From Anisodus tanguticus (Eukaryota; Streptophyta; Magnoliopsida; Solanales; Solanaceae): a stretch of 64,000 nucleotides of DNA. Position 1 is the stretch's first letter, and every line of letters starts with the position of its first letter. Location of the stretch: contig CM067559.1 of assembly GCA_034509755.1 (NCBI GenBank), positions 41,393,032-41,457,031 of the forward strand. Reading direction: 5' to 3'. Of the stretch, positions 21,916 through 34,264 are shown one piece after another. Below the pieces are notes generated by a model. The model had not been told where the DNA came from. It saw only the letters and a list, made by a program, of their open reading frames with translations, and made no database searches. The position numbers and the translations under genes were made by a program.

Positions 21916-22720
21916 TGAACCATGGCCATATTACATAGTTCTTTTGTGGTGATTTTTGAATTTGTGACTGTTCTATTAAGGGTCAGATGTTGGTTAAACC
22001 TTACGAAATCATGTTGTGTTTCCCGAAACTGTTGTATCTATAAGGCTGGTTCGTTTATCTTGGAAGTCTTTGGAGGCAGATGTAATAGAATATCGTTTTC
22101 AAATTTTATGAGTAGCTTAATGCTTTTTAGATGCTGCATCAAGTGAGTAAATTTTTTGCCATTTTTGTAAATCTCAGCATCAGGGTAACCATACATGAAG
22201 GGGAAGTTGTGCGGATTTAGCAACTCCACAGGCAAATATCTGAACAGCACATGAAGTAACATTATTGAAGTTGATATCTCCCATTGGGAACTAGATTTTA
22301 GGTTCCTTGAAAGCCAGCAACAAAGCTTCTTACAACACAAGTCGATTGTTTAAAACGCGAACTTAACACAAGTTGACACGAAAGTTCGAGCCAATTGATC
22401 TCAAATTTAGCAGTGTACATGCTGGTGAATGAAAACTATCCAGAGTAAAATAACAATGTCAAATCAGGCTGCCCTTTGCCTTAAAAGAATTCACACAATT
22501 TACACGCGGCCGCCAACTTCCCTGAAATAAGGGTGAGTCCAAGTTGAGAAACATTTGACTTTCAGGCTTCAACTACCAACACAATGAAAAAACTCGATGC
22601 TGTTATATCCCATATTTTCCAAGTTTAATTTGCTCTTATGTCTTTATGACATATCTTGTATGTGGAAATACAAAATGCTGTAATCGCTAGCTAATCACAT
22701 GGTACTTAAACATAGGATCA
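21916..22720 (+). other. SF3A2 3' UTR and intergenic DNA
   Basis: The first 200 to 300 bases after the stop are T-rich and fit a plant 3' UTR. I cannot place the poly(A) site from sequence alone. Nothing else is recognised up to the GGATCC-rich element at 22722; the frame on - at 22038-22340 shows no known motif. Confidence 0.5.
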
Positions 22721-22721
22721 G

Positions 22722-23630
22722 TATGGCAATGGATCTTGGACCCGGTGGATCCATATCCGTTTTATAGGATATGTATCTTCAAAATTTAGACTCGACGGAT
22801 CCGGATCGAACCCGGATCCGTTTCTGACGGATTGGATCTAGATCTGGATCTTGTATTTGAGATCCGTATCTGGTCCAGATCCGATCCGTGGATCCGTTTT
22901 TATTAAATATATCAATAACCTATAATGTAATTTTATAAGTATTTTCTTAATTTTTTTCGTAATTTATGTATTGGGTAAAGGGTTGAACGGATAAGGCACA
23001 AGTCACACAACCATGTAATTTGTCTTTGAAGTTTCATTTCTTTTACCTATATGCTCTTTGCAGTTTCCCATATTTTCATTTCTATAAAAAGAAAAAATTA
23101 TCACTCTTCTTTAAATTTCCCTTTCTTGAATCTGCTAGCCGTAAGCTTTAAGTATCTTTCTCTCATTTGTTTGATCAGCAAAAAAAACTGGGACTTTTGA
23201 TATATGATTGACATTGTTTTATGTTGTTTAATGAAGTCAATCATTAGAACTATAAGCGGAGCATCACTAAAGCCTCCAAAAATTAGCTCAAAGTTGTAAC
23301 TTGTTCAGCATCACTAATGAAGTCAATCGTCTATTTTCTTGTGATGCTAAAACTTTGTTCAATATTTTGGAAGAATGGTGTCATGTTTGTGTAGGCTGAT
23401 TGAATGAACTCAATTTTTTTCAATCAGATTGCGTTTCATTTTGTCATAAAAGTTTCAACATGTAGGAATATTATTCAAGTCAAATTTTTTTTACATGTAG
23501 ATCCATATCCGATCCGTGGACCCGGTGGATCCGAATTTGGATCTGATTTTTATGGACCCGATGGATCTGAATCTGGATCCAGATATGAAAAATGGATCTG
23601 GATCTAGTAGGATCCGATCCGTTGCCATCC
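22722..23630. mobile_element. Probable hAT-like element rich in GGATCC motifs
   Basis: The left end TATGGCAATGGATC and, reversed, the right end GGATGGCAACGGATC are inverted repeats. Both subterminal regions carry many GGATCC, GGACCCGGTGGATCC and GATCTGGATC motifs. The style is like the elements at 8093-9278 and 11561-12294, but the sequence differs. No matching 8-bp flanks were found, so the ends are approximate. It lies between the 3' ends of SF3A2 and the kinase gene. Confidence 0.6.
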
Positions 23631-23639
23631 CTTCTCATC

Positions 23640-24017
23640 GAAGTTGTCCATGCTAGAAACAAGGGCGGATTTAGAGTGCCGTCTACGCATTCACGTTAAC
23701 CGAATATCATTTGTCCAGACCCTGTATATGTATTAAGAAATCCACTAATATTTGATTGTGAATCCAGTTATTATTGTATATTAACTTGAGGTTGTTGTAA
23801 GAATCTATAAACTTCAAGTCCTGGATTTGGTAACCGGTAAGGAAAAACTAATAATCATTGCTTTCAACTACAAGTCTGTAATCCGCATTGTACACGCTCA
23901 ATAAATTACAAACAGCAGCTCTATCCTCTGCCACCCCTTGGGAGGGCTACAAACAATTCTTATGTTCAGACGAATTTAAGAACGAAGGACGTGGTAAAAA
24001 TTACTGTTCAAACTCTT
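23640..24017 (-). other. Probable 3' UTR of the PIP5K gene
   Basis: This is AT-rich DNA between the kinase stop codon (24018-24020) and the GGATCC-rich element. No gene or known repeat is seen. The poly(A) site is not determined. Confidence 0.4.
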
Positions 24018-27000
24018 CTAAGTTGCCACTGCGTGTGTAGGAAAGACCTTCCGAATGAACTCCAAGAACCGCTCCGAGTAATATGTTGGGTCCACAGCAG
24101 AAATGGACAGAGCATCAAACTGAATCGACTTGTATGCGTGTTCTAACTTCTTACTCATGTTGTATTCTTGCAATATGTCAATTATCCCAAGATATAATAC
24201 AACATCGTATACTTCGTGGAATAATTGTGTTTGACCTTCCTTTGGTATATACTCCGCCCTTGCTGGCATATTCACGCCAAGCTGAATCTGGAGTCTGCTT
24301 GAGTCAAAGAAATGAATTTAGAAATCTACAATTGCCAATACCAAAAGGAAAAGGATTAAAACTACCCCTAAACAATGTGAATAGGTCAAATTTACCATCG
24401 GTTATGTATTTTGCTCAAAAATAATCTTCCTACTAACGTTTTTTGGCAAAAAATTGGTCAATTTTCCCTTGTTTTGGAGTAATCTTTAGTAGGAAGGGTA
24501 TTTTTGAGCTATTTGGCTATAGTTGGAGGGTATTTTTGTGCCAAAAACACAAGTGGGGGATAAATTTGACCTATTTCGAATTGTTCAGGGGTATTTTTGG
24601 CCCTTTCCCCATATCAAAATCATAACATGAAAATTACCTTGCTGTCCCTGGGAGGAGGAGGTCAACTTCCGCATCACCAGTGGCTGATGATGCTCGTAAT
24701 CGGCTACCTCTGACATGAGGACCCACAACCACGCTATCATCACTGCCACGCGGGACCAAAACAAGGCCCTGGGGTGATATTTCATCCTCCAGAGACTCTG
24801 TAGTAGTAGAACAAAACAATAGTATATAGAAACAGTCATAAAGCCAATATATAAAAAAAAAGATTGATAACTATTCTTTTTTTGAAATTGATCGATAACT
24901 ATATTCGTTTTGCAAAGAAATTACTCCCTCCGTCCCAATTTATATGACACTTTTTTTCTTTCTAGTCAATCCCAAAAAAATGACGCCTTTCTATATTTAG
25001 TAACAATTTAAATTTAAAATACCTATTTACCCTTAATGAGATGATTTATAACCACACAAATATCTACTTTATTTTAGACCACATGTTTCAAAAGTCTTCC
25101 TTTATTTCTTAAACTCGGTGCCCAGTCAAACACCTTCACGTAAATTGGGGAGGTTGTATTAAATTATACTCCTTCCATTTCAATGCAAGTGTAACTTTAC
25201 CTAACTATAGATATATGACGAAATTTGACTATATTATGAACCAGCAATAAACTGAAAAGCCACCAACTATCAGGTCACACGTTCTTTCATCCTAGTGGTA
25301 AACCTTAAATATGTTGTTCAGGTATTAAATTCAGGTGCTTGCGGTTAATTTCTGTTCAGAGACGAACCTTCTTCATCAACAATTTCTAATCCATCTGTTG
25401 TGGTGCGTCCACTGCATGAGATGAGAGATTGTAGGTGTTGAGGTGCTCTATAATGAACACCTAACAAGAGGCTGTAATCCATAATGTTCTGTTCCTCCAA
25501 AAATTTACTGTCAATTTCGATCTGCCTGTACAAACGGATGTCAAGACAAAATTGAAAGAGTAAAGAAAAAGATTATAAGAGGCGTTTGGACATAAAAAAT
25601 GTGAAATTTGAAACAAGAAATAGTATTTGGAAAAAATAATTGAAAAAGGGTATTTGGAAGTCAAAGTTGTGTTTGGACATGCATTTATGATTTAACTTCA
25701 AAAAAGGTACTCCCTTTGTTTCAATTTGTTTGTCTTACTTTCCTTTTTAGTTTGTTTAAAAAAGAATGTGTCTTTCCTAATTTGGAAACTCTTCAATTTC
25801 AACATCCCACATGTTATGTTTAAAACCACAAGATTAAAGGGTATCTTGGTACATTATACATATCGTTAAGTTAAGACCACATGATTCAAAAGTCTTCTAT
25901 TTACTTCACAAACTCCGTGCCAAATCAAACTAAGACAAACAAATTGAAACGGACGGAGTAGAACTTTTGTGAATGAAAAAAAAATACTTGAAAAACTGGT
26001 CAAAACCACTTTTTCAAACTTGAAACTCATCTTCAAGAAAAAATTCAAAAAGTAAGCCCAATGTATAACTAAATGTTGTTTTGAATATTTTTTTTTAAGA
26101 AAAGGAAATCAAATTTATGTCCAAACGGGCCCTAAGATTTTCCATGAAATAAAAGGCAAACTTAAATAGGAACAGATACTGAAGAATGTGGCCTACATGA
26201 GAAGTATCTACTCTTTCATGGTGTCTAACTGTAAGTTCGAAAATGAGCTCTTTATACTAAAAGGTATCAGAAATATACTCTACCATTAAATTCAAAGATA
26301 AAACAAGCTATTTAAATATACTATTCATACTTATGTCCCCAGGAATTAACATGATTGTTTGGTAGAGTTGAAGATATAATCAAGTACTTAAGAGTGTAAT
26401 CTAACAGTTTAAGCTATAAAGTCAAAAATGTATGTACATTAGGGAAAATTAGGAATATTTAATTGAAACTCAGCAACTGAAAAGTCGAAAATGTATGTAC
26501 ATTAGGGAAAATGAGAATATTTAATTTAAAAGTAACTCACCTTAATAAAACTTCGCGCCAAGAAGGCTCTAGATAAAAGCAGTAGTTCAAATCTAGATCC
26601 TTAAGTATTGTGTTCTCATCAATTTCAACCTTGTCTGCAGATCGTCCTAGTGAAGAACCTTTAAGATCAAATCTTCGGTGGATTCTCAACTCCGTACAAA
26701 ACATATTTCCCATTACTACAAAGCGGAACTGCAAAAACGTCACAAAATTATTAGCCTTACGTATATATAAGAGACTTTATCATCTGCTCCAAAAATCATG
26801 AATACAAATAGAAGTGTTTGATGTTTGGAAAATGGACCAACTAATGAAGAACACGAGTGTATGTTAGACTTGTTTGCCTCCCTGGAAGAAAATAATACTT
26901 TTACTTGACAAGGTACTCCAACCCCCCCCCCCAACCCCGCCTCCCCCCACTTACACACACACGCCACCTAATTTTAATCCCCACTCTGGTGCAGCAAGAT

Positions 27001-30000
27001 TCTGATTTATCAACTTCCACACCACAAAATTTTCCTGTTTGGTTAATTCCAAAAGGCTTGACCTCTCGCCCACTTTCCCCAAACCCTTGTGAGATAACGG
27101 TCATGTCTGAGGTAGCTTGTACATAAACTTACTAATCTACCGAATACTTGCTACCATTCACCAACACAAGTATAGGATAACTTTGTACACTATGGCTTAG
27201 ACAGATGGGAAGAAATGACCTAGTGTTTTTTTGTCTCTGTTGGGATTTGAAGCCTAGTCTTCACCCCTTTCCTTGGTTGATTTTTTTTGCCTCGAACAAT
27301 TTAAACTAAAACATACCAATACAGTATTTTATGCTATTACATACTTGATTTGACATCTTACTAACTATTTTACTTGTTCATATTTAAGACCATTACTTTA
27401 CACACTTCTAAATAAAAAAACTACTATAATAATCTATTAAAATATTTTAATCTTATAACCAAGAAGGTCAAAGGTCTATCGGAAACAAACTCTCTAGGTA
27501 GGGGTAAGGTCTGAGTACACTCTACCCTCCCCAGACCCCACCTGGTGGGATTATACTGAATATGTTGTTGATGTTGTTGTAACCACGAAGGTCAAACTAG
27601 AGTCAATTAGAATCCGAACAGCTTTTGCAAGTCGCATTATAACAGAAGTTTTCCTTTTTATTTTATTTCATTTGTAACGCAATATTAACAAAACTACATG
27701 GAAATAATACAATTCACTTTTTATTATATGTGAGATTAAAATCTACAAGTATATTACCTTTTGTCCACTGGAAGGTTTTATCCTGTGAAGTCCAAAAAAT
27801 TTAGTGATGAGAGTATTCTCATATGTCTTCACATGGCCATGATAATTCGGAAGCATCCGCAGCAAAACCTATATGTGAGATCAAATGGTCATGATGCTCT
27901 CTTTTAAAAAAAAAACATGGCTTCCCAACATATCAATCCTTATCCAACTTATTATTTCACTGTCATTTTTAATTTTCTATTTTCACAGCTAGAAAGATAA
28001 TTTTCTTTTTTGATAAAAGTGATTTGTGACGGTGATAGGTTAAAGTCAAGATAACACACCTTAACTTCAGATTTACGTAATGTCTTAATCATGAAACGGT
28101 CATCTTGAGACAGGAAAAATACGCTGCCACTTTTTCCAGGAGAAGAAAGCTCTCTAAGTGCATCATTTCCACAAATTGACATCATATAATCAGCAGCATC
28201 AATCTTAAACATCTCCCTCAGATTCCTACAAGAAAAAATAAGCCCATATTAGTTCCTAAAATCGCAAATACGATAAACGGAATAAAACCATATAGAGGTC
28301 CTAATTATACATTAGCTTCAGCAAAGATAACACGGGAACCCATTTCTCTTTCTATGTGTGTAGCGTATCCAGAATGCTGATAAGTTATTGTGGAGAAAAT
28401 GACAAAAATGGTCCCTTATGTTAAGGAGTAGGTTCAAAATACTCCCTAAAGTATGCTCTGAACAATTTAGGTCCTTTAAGTTTGCCGGTGTACACTTTTG
28501 GCCTCCGTCAAATATTTAACAAATTATGTCTTTTAGATTTGATGAGAACTGTGAGAAAAAAAGAAGATTAAAACCCTAAACACCAGGAAAGTCTCATCAT
28601 ATCCTAGAAACTACAATACAAAAAATTGTACTAGACACTAAAAAATTGACGAAACATAGCAGAAATTGCACATAAAAAATTTGTACCAGTCTCTAGAAAA
28701 AGAGAAAAAAATAGCAGAAATTGCAAAAACTATACCTCCAAATGTGATGGAGGTATATTTGACGGAGACCAAAAGTGCTCACTTTTGCAAACTTAAAGGA
28801 CCAAAAACTGTTCAGAGCATACTCTAGGGGACTATTCTGAACCTATCCCCAAACATATGGGACCATTTTTTGTCATTTTCTTAGTTAGTGCGGATGCCTG
28901 AGAAAACACCTAGAAATAGCATCTAGGAAAAGGACACAAGGGGTTAACTCAGTTTGTGAAGATGTTCCTCTTCCTCTTAATGGGAAAAGTCAAGATTCAA
29001 AGCCACTACCTCTTCCCTCTGCCACATCACAGAATAATCAACATGGATAAAATTACCAATTGTCAGTTACAACAACATACCCAGTGTAATCCGACAAGTG
29101 GGGTCTGGGGAGGGTAGGATGTACGCAGACCTTACCTCTACCTTTGCGGGGTAGCGAGGTTGTTTCCAATAGACCCTCGGCTCACCAATTGTCAGTTACC
29201 GGTTTCAAAAAAAAAAAAGAAATTACCAATTGTCTTATAGTGAGAGAATCCATTATCTTATAGCTAGAGTCTTTTCCTCTTTATAAAATAGACAAGGGGA
29301 GTCAGAACTGAGATTTTAAAGAAGATACAGCCACTATTAACAGATGTACATTCCAATGTACAAACTATAAAGCCAGTTGGGAGATCTAATATATTCATTC
29401 ACCAGAAGAACATCTATTGCTACAAAATTAGCGACATTCACACATCTGACATGCATAGAGGTACATTCAAACCTCTCTATAACAACATCGTTTGTCCCGA
29501 TATTTTTTGGCGGCTATAGTGAAATGTTGTTGCGGAGAAAGTGAAGCAAATTCCTTTTAAGGTAGTTATAGTGAAATGTTGTTATAAAGGGTAGTTTTTA
29601 TACAAAGGTCGGACTGTATCTAAGGAAAATATGTAAATAAAATAACAAAAAGAACATGCATAATGAAGGCACGGACACCACAGTAATTAGGAAAAAAGAA
29701 CATGAATAATGAAACTCAATTGAAAACCACATCTAACCCAAAAAAAAAACAATGTGCATGCAGCTGTAGCCTTACACCCAATAGATTCTAGACCTCAAAA
29801 AGAGTATTGTTAGATAAAAGATTGCAAACCACCAACCTGAAGACCATTGGGCAATAATCTTTCCACTTGAAATCTTCAGATTGATGTGTAGGTGTCAATT
29901 GTGATCCTCCTTTAGGAAAATACATCCAAAAGCTAGCCCGCGGGCCGAAATCCGAAGTCCGTATTTCTCGTCTTTGTATAGGTGTAATTTTCCCCACAGT

Positions 30001-32266
30001 GTATCTGGTCACAATTCAACTGGTCACACGTTTGATATATCTGATAAAAAGGAGCAAACAAACTCGTACTGCAAATGATATATGAACGCCAAGTATTTGC
30101 CAAGTTCAGTTTGGTTGTTTTAACTTTTTCCGCCTTTGAAAATCAAAGATTACTTTGTAAACTTCCATCTGAATTGGCCACCAAGAAGAACCGAAATTAT
30201 CCAATTGATGTTTCATGTTTTCTTCCTTCGAACGCATTTATATACACACGACTATTGGTACCATAAAACTTTGAGCAAGTACATCCAAATCAAAGTTCTC
30301 AAAATAGACGATGTTCTGGAAGATGGTAACTTCCTTTGATTTCCGTTGATATCCTCAGACACTCCAGTCCTCAATCTATGCAGGGTCACACAAAGACAAT
30401 TAAAGATTTTAAAAAAAGGGCAGCCCGGTGCACTAAGCTCCCGCTATGTGCGGGGTCCGGGGAAGGGCCGGACCACAAGGGTCTATTGTACGCAGCCTTG
30501 CCTTTAAAGGAAAAAATTCCACCATTCTTCGATATGCACATAAAAACTCCACCAACACGTGATTATTAGACAAATATGTAATCCCTTCTCCAGCCTTCTT
30601 TCTTTTTATTTTGTCGAGAAAATAACGCATACCTAAAGCAGCTTGTTAAATGCATTCAGTCTAGCAAAACAGTATATGAAAGATCTATACAATAATAACA
30701 CAACTTATAGTTCAAGGAACCAAGTGAATCAATGGAAAAATTTGGACCCAAGAAAGACCAGCATAAGTGAGATAATCTGTAAAGAAGATTGTGGGCGGGA
30801 GGGGGGGAGGGGTGAACAAATGAAACATATTCTGATAAAAGCGAGCTATAAAGTCGTCAGTAGTCACAAGTAGCACACCTGATCCCGAGCTGCAGACTGA
30901 GCATTAAATCATAACTCCTATGACCCTTTATGATTGCTTCACCTGGTCTCTTTAATTCCCTCACAAATTTCTTTTGCCTTCTTCTGCCTCTTGCGGATGG
31001 AGGTGAAAACCGATCATTCAAGACAACCTCACTGATTAGGACGCCTTGCATGTACTCTCTTTCCAAAATTGGAGCACTCATATCATCCTCCATTTCTCCA
31101 TCTAAATCACGTCCGATAACTTTCTCAATGGCAACTTCAAGACTCCATCGTCTTTCGAGAGCAACATTTGTCGGCCTTCGTGACTCCTCAAAATTTAACA
31201 AGTTTCTCTCTGCAGGAAGCTTATCATATGAACCACTTACTTTGACATTTCCCATATCAACTGAGGCGGCATGATGGATATGGGAGACTTGATTTTGTTT
31301 TCTCATATCTGGCAATAATCCTCGTTTTCTCAAAGCATTAAGGTACAATTCTTGACCGGCTGTAAGCCTACTACCACTAGGATAAAACGTTCCTTTACCG
31401 TCCTTTAGACTATGTGTCCAAGTACCGATATAACAGCTACCGTCACTCCACGTATACATACCAACGCCATGCATTGAACCGTTTAACCAACTCCCTTCAT
31501 ACGAATCTCCGTTAATCCAAGTGAGAGTTCCTTTCCCCGATATTTTCCCTCCTTTCATGTTTCCAAAGTAGACATTCCCATTGGCCCATGTATACTTACC
31601 TGCAATGACGAAGCCAAAAATTTCATTAAGGGAATTCAGTTTTAAAATTTCATTAAGGGGAGGGGATTCAGTTTTTATAAAAATAGGTTATATCAAACTT
31701 CTGGTTTAAGTCAAGGGGATTCAACCCTTGTATTTATCATGCTTTTTCTTATTTTTGGCTTGTAATATACACTGCTTACCTGGTCCTTCAGGGGTTCCCT
31801 GAATCCACGACCCTTCGAAAATATCTCCATTGGGATACATTTGATATCCTAAACCATGTTTAAGGTTCAACCGCCATCGTCCCCTATAGGTCACTTTATC
31901 AGGTGCAATATGCGTCCCTTCACCATGCATATAGCCACCTGAAACTTCACCATCATAAACAGCACCGGAAGGAAATTCTAGTTTCCCGTGACCATGCGTT
32001 ATCCCATGTCTCCATTCACCCTCATACTGACAACCATCAGACCACATATACTTTCCGGAACCTTCCGGCATGTTCCCCAAAAGCGACCCGGAATAGGATT
32101 CCCGATTTGGTAATAAAAGCTCCCCAACTCTAAAGTTGGTGATTTCGGAAGCAAGACAAACTTCACCATTTGTCGATTTGGCAATGTCGTTATTGTCATG
32201 AATTAGTGAAGAATCAAGTGACTTTGTTCTTTCAATATTATCGACAATGGCCCCAAGACCAGACAT
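24018..32266 (-). CDS. PIP5K: Phosphatidylinositol-4-phosphate 5-kinase with MORN repeats
   Basis: This enzyme phosphorylates PI4P to PI(4,5)P2 at the plasma membrane. Nine coding exons on -: 32266-31780, 31599-30879, 30004-29837, 28225-28060, 27868-27758, 26728-26541, 25525-25368, 24797-24638, 24294-24018, giving 811 residues. All introns are GT-AG and frames join exactly. Residues 58-241 hold eight MORN repeats (YxGxxxxGxxxGxGxxxxxxG). The kinase domain starts near 395. The Gly-rich loop SPGKSGSVFFLS is at 487-498, the ATP-binding Lys at 506, DLKGS at 572-576, MDYSLL at 629-634, IID at 757-759, and the specificity loop KKLEHAYKS at 768-776 with the Glu expected for PI4P use. The opening MSGLGAIVDNIERTKSLD recalls the PIP5K9 subgroup of Arabidopsis, from memory. 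The length is normal for plant type I/II B kinases. Confidence 0.95.
24338..24619. mobile_element. Mutator-like MITE filling PIP5K intron 8
   Basis: The element at 24347-24610 has inverted ends: AACTACCCCTAAACAATGTG with AATAGGTCAAATTTA at the left, and the mirrored form at the right. The flanks ATACCAAAA (24338-24346) and ATATCAAAA (24611-24619) make a 9-bp target duplication with one mismatch. It makes up 264 of the 343 bases of intron 8 (24295-24637), so the original intron was about 70 to 80 bases, near the plant minimum. Confidence 0.8.
24922..25158. mobile_element. Stowaway-like MITE in PIP5K intron 7
   Basis: It starts CTCCCTCCGTCCCAATTTAT after TA and carries CCCTTAATGAGATGATTTAT and CACACAAATATCTAC. 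The end is degenerate (AAATTGGGGAGGTTGTA). A second partial start, CTCCTTCCATTTCAATGC, follows at 25170. This family member is also at 61474-61708. Confidence 0.75.
25581..26132. mobile_element. MITE in PIP5K intron 6, interrupted by a Stowaway-like MITE
   Basis: The ends GGCGTTTGGACATAAAAAAT and, reversed, GGCCCGTTTGGACATAAAT form the inverted repeat. The middle is interrupted at 25710-25958. Removing that insert gives a compact element of about 300 bp. The target duplication is not clear. Confidence 0.7.
25708..25960. mobile_element. Stowaway-like MITE nested in another MITE
   Basis: The element at 25710-25958 starts CTCCCTTTGTTTCAATTTGT and ends AAATTGAAACGGACGGAG, flanked by TA on both sides. 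Internal blocks ACCACATGATTCAAAAGTC and CAAATCAAACTAAGACA match the copy at 1-195. Confidence 0.85.
26918..26950 (+). repeat. C homopolymer and CT-rich tract in PIP5K intron 5
   Basis: A run of 11 to 12 C residues is followed by CCCCGCCTCCCCCCAC. Length errors are likely here. It lies in an intron and codes for nothing. Confidence 0.8.
27456..27596 (+). mobile_element. TS-like SINE (LINE 3' tail type) in PIP5K intron 5
   Basis: The insert at 27473-27579 runs from GGTCTATCGGAAACA through CCTCCCCAGACCCCACC to a GTTGTTGATGTTGTTG tail. The flanks TAACCAAGAAGGTCAAA (27456-27472) and TAACCACGAAGGTCAAA (27580-27596) are a 17-bp target duplication with one mismatch. It is 107 bp long, so only the 3' module is present. 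Confidence 0.85.
28393..28881. mobile_element. Long-inverted-repeat MITE in PIP5K intron 3
   Basis: Arms of about 120 bases mirror each other: GAAAATGACAAAAATGGTCC, GTATGCTCTGAACA, GGTCCTTTAAGTTTGC and CACTTTTGG on the left, and their reverse complements on the right. The flanks GTTATTGTG and GTTAGTGCG could be a worn 9-bp duplication, which would fit Mutator. A relative or half-copy is at 58345-58700. Confidence 0.75.
29055..29199 (-). mobile_element. TS-like SINE in PIP5K intron 3
   Basis: The insert at 29071-29183 reads on - from CGAGGGTCTATTGGAAACAA through CCTCCCCAGACCCC to a GTTGTTG tail. The flanks ACCAATTGTCAGTTAC at 29055-29070 and 29184-29199 are identical. Confidence 0.88.
29462..29620. 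mobile_element. Degenerate MITE in PIP5K intron 3
   Basis: CAAACCTCTCTATAACAACA at the left and two copies of TATAGTGAAATGTTGTTAT-like text are typical of a dispersed Solanaceae MITE, recognised from memory. The right end is near AAAGGTCGGACTGTA. No target duplication was determined. Confidence 0.5.
30419..30515 (+). mobile_element. Au SINE, truncated, in PIP5K intron 2
   Basis: GGGCAGCCCGGTGCACTAAG, GCTCCCGCTATGTGCGGGG, TCCGGGGAAGGGCCGGACC and TACGCAGCCTTGCC follow the Au SINE head. The copy stops there and lacks the 3' part. An A-rich stretch (TTTTAAAAAAA) precedes it. Confidence 0.75.
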
Positions 32267-33046
32267 GCATAATTCCAGAAAGTCTCAAGTTTATACTGGA
32301 TAGGAAGGTGCCAAGAAATAGAATTTTAGACAAGCTAAAGCACACATCCGGCTTTAAGAAAATTCCCCTGCTTTGACCTGAAAAACAGAAAAGCAGGACA
32401 ATTAACACCTACTCATAGCAAAACCAATCTACAGACATTAACTAACTACAAGCAAAAGAATGTGTACCCTGTTAGGTGTAAATATTTTTGAGAAATTGAC
32501 ATAAATAGCCGCCCACCAAAACAATAGCCAGCAAATGTATAAATTTTGTATACTAATGTATAATATACATAAAATATACATTTTTGATACATAATAGTAT
32601 ATTCTTTTGTATATTTGGCTAGTGAATGTAATTATTTTTGGTTGACCGCCCAAATGCGTAACTTGCCCATCTTTTTACTAATGATGAAACGACATTTTAG
32701 AACTCTCTGATATCATTTGTATTTGCAATAATTGTTCATAATCTTAAGTAACATGAACTGCATGCTTGCCTTCTGATGTTAGTTGAACTTAATCTCCTAT
32801 AAACTTCAAACAAAATTAATGAGCCAAAACTCCTATTAGAAATAAAGATTATTGGTCACTGCAGTCAGTATACAAAACACTTTATCCTCCTCCTCTGATC
32901 TCCGTCCCTCCTCAGCGACAAAAGCACAAGCACACACCAGATGAAATATGTGATGGTCAAAGAATATCGAAATGCTGATGAGTCTTAAGATTCTATTGAT
33001 GTTATCCAAGAAAATAATAATAACCCTGAAGGTCCAAACAAATCCT

Positions 33047-33510
33047 ATGAAGTGCCAAAAGAAAGATATTTCACCAAGAAATTGGTCAGATTGAATCATA
33101 GTGATTTCAATCATGAAATCAAAAAGAATAAGCATTTTCCAACACCATTACATCCCTAAATTTTGTATTTCCATTAACCATGATGACCTATTAACACTAT
33201 AAAAACTGAAAACATTCTGTACAAGTATCCTACTACTCAAGGTTAAGATCACAATGAAAAGATGATTTGCTCCTAATCAATCATATGAAGTGCCTAAAGA
33301 AAGACCATATAAAGGAATATTTCACCAAGAAATGGAAATGACTTCAATCGTGAAAGCACGGAGAATGAGCAATTTCCAACACCATGACATCCCGAAAATT
33401 TGTATTTCCATCAACCATGATCACCTATTAACACTATACTAATCGATAACATTAGTACAATTGTCCTACCATTCAAGGTCAAGAACACAATGAAAAAGAT
33501 TATTTGCTCC
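33047..33510. repeat. Tandem duplication of about 238 bp
   Basis: Copy 1 starts TATGAAGTGCCAAAAGAAAG at 33047 and copy 2 TATGAAGTGCCTAAAGAAAG near 33285. Shared blocks follow in order: ATATTTCACCAAGAAAT, CATGATCACCTATTAACAC (with one difference), CAAGGTCAAGA or CAAGGTTAAGA, and ATTTGCTCC. Copy 2 has small indels. Confidence 0.8.
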
Positions 33511-33791
33511 AAAAACCCACTACTACTAATCATTTCCTATTAGAATAATAGACTCAAGTCATTTCCTTCCAACAGCCTTACACTGATATAGTTATACCTT
33601 ATGGCTCTCGAGTTAACGCAACGCCCAATAGCTTATATCTCCTCTACATGCCCATTTTGTCTTTTTAGCATTTATTGACATGGAAAGATCAAATCTTTGT
33701 GATAGCAAAATGTAAAATCAAATTCAATCACTTTACAATTTTCAACTCCTATAAGAAACTCATTTCAACTCTCTTCCTCTTATTCTCAGCT

Positions 33792-33965
33792 CCTGAATAC
33801 AGTGGCGGAGCCACAGCCCAGCAAGTCATCGAAAAATTATACCGTGTAGACATGTCAATTATTATGTATTACAGATATATATTACATATTAAACACCCTT
33901 AATATATATATTATATAAATTCGAACACCCTTGCCGAATTTTCTAGCCCCGCCACTGCCTGAATA
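33792..33965. mobile_element. hAT MITE with 8-bp target duplication
   Basis: The element at 33800-33957 (158 bp) starts CAGTGGCGGAGCCA and ends TAGCCCCGCCACTG, inverted repeats with two mismatches. The flanks CCTGAATA at 33792-33799 and 33958-33965 are identical. Confidence 0.9.
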
Positions 33966-34149
33966 CAATTGAAAAATAATCTCACATCACAAAAAAAAGG
34001 ACACCTTTTACACAGAAAAAAACCAACTTAAAATTGAGAATGAAACAAACACATTCATACAAAAAAAATCAGATGTTTCCTGCTAAGGTGTTTGACTACA
34101 CCCATCTTTTTTTCCTTCTCCACAGAGCTGTAGAAACATGTTGACTTCA

Positions 34150-34264
34150 AATTTTCACCACAAACAACAACAACAACGTACTCAGTGTATTAACCTTACC
34201 CTATTTCTAGTAGTCTGTTTCCGAAAGATCCTCGGCTCAAGAATTTTCACCACAAACAACAACA
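34150..34264 (-). mobile_element. Short TS-like SINE piece
   Basis: Between two copies of AATTTTCACCACAAACAAC (34150 and 34242) lies about 75 bases reading on - from GAGCCGAGGATCTTTCGG to a GTTGTTGTTG tail. The tail overlaps the duplication, so exact ends are ambiguous. Confidence 0.75.

Noticed and set aside
21489..21929. A 146-codon glycine-rich frame on -
   Set aside because: It is the shadow of the proline-rich SF3A2 exon 6; CCN codons read as GGN on the other strand.
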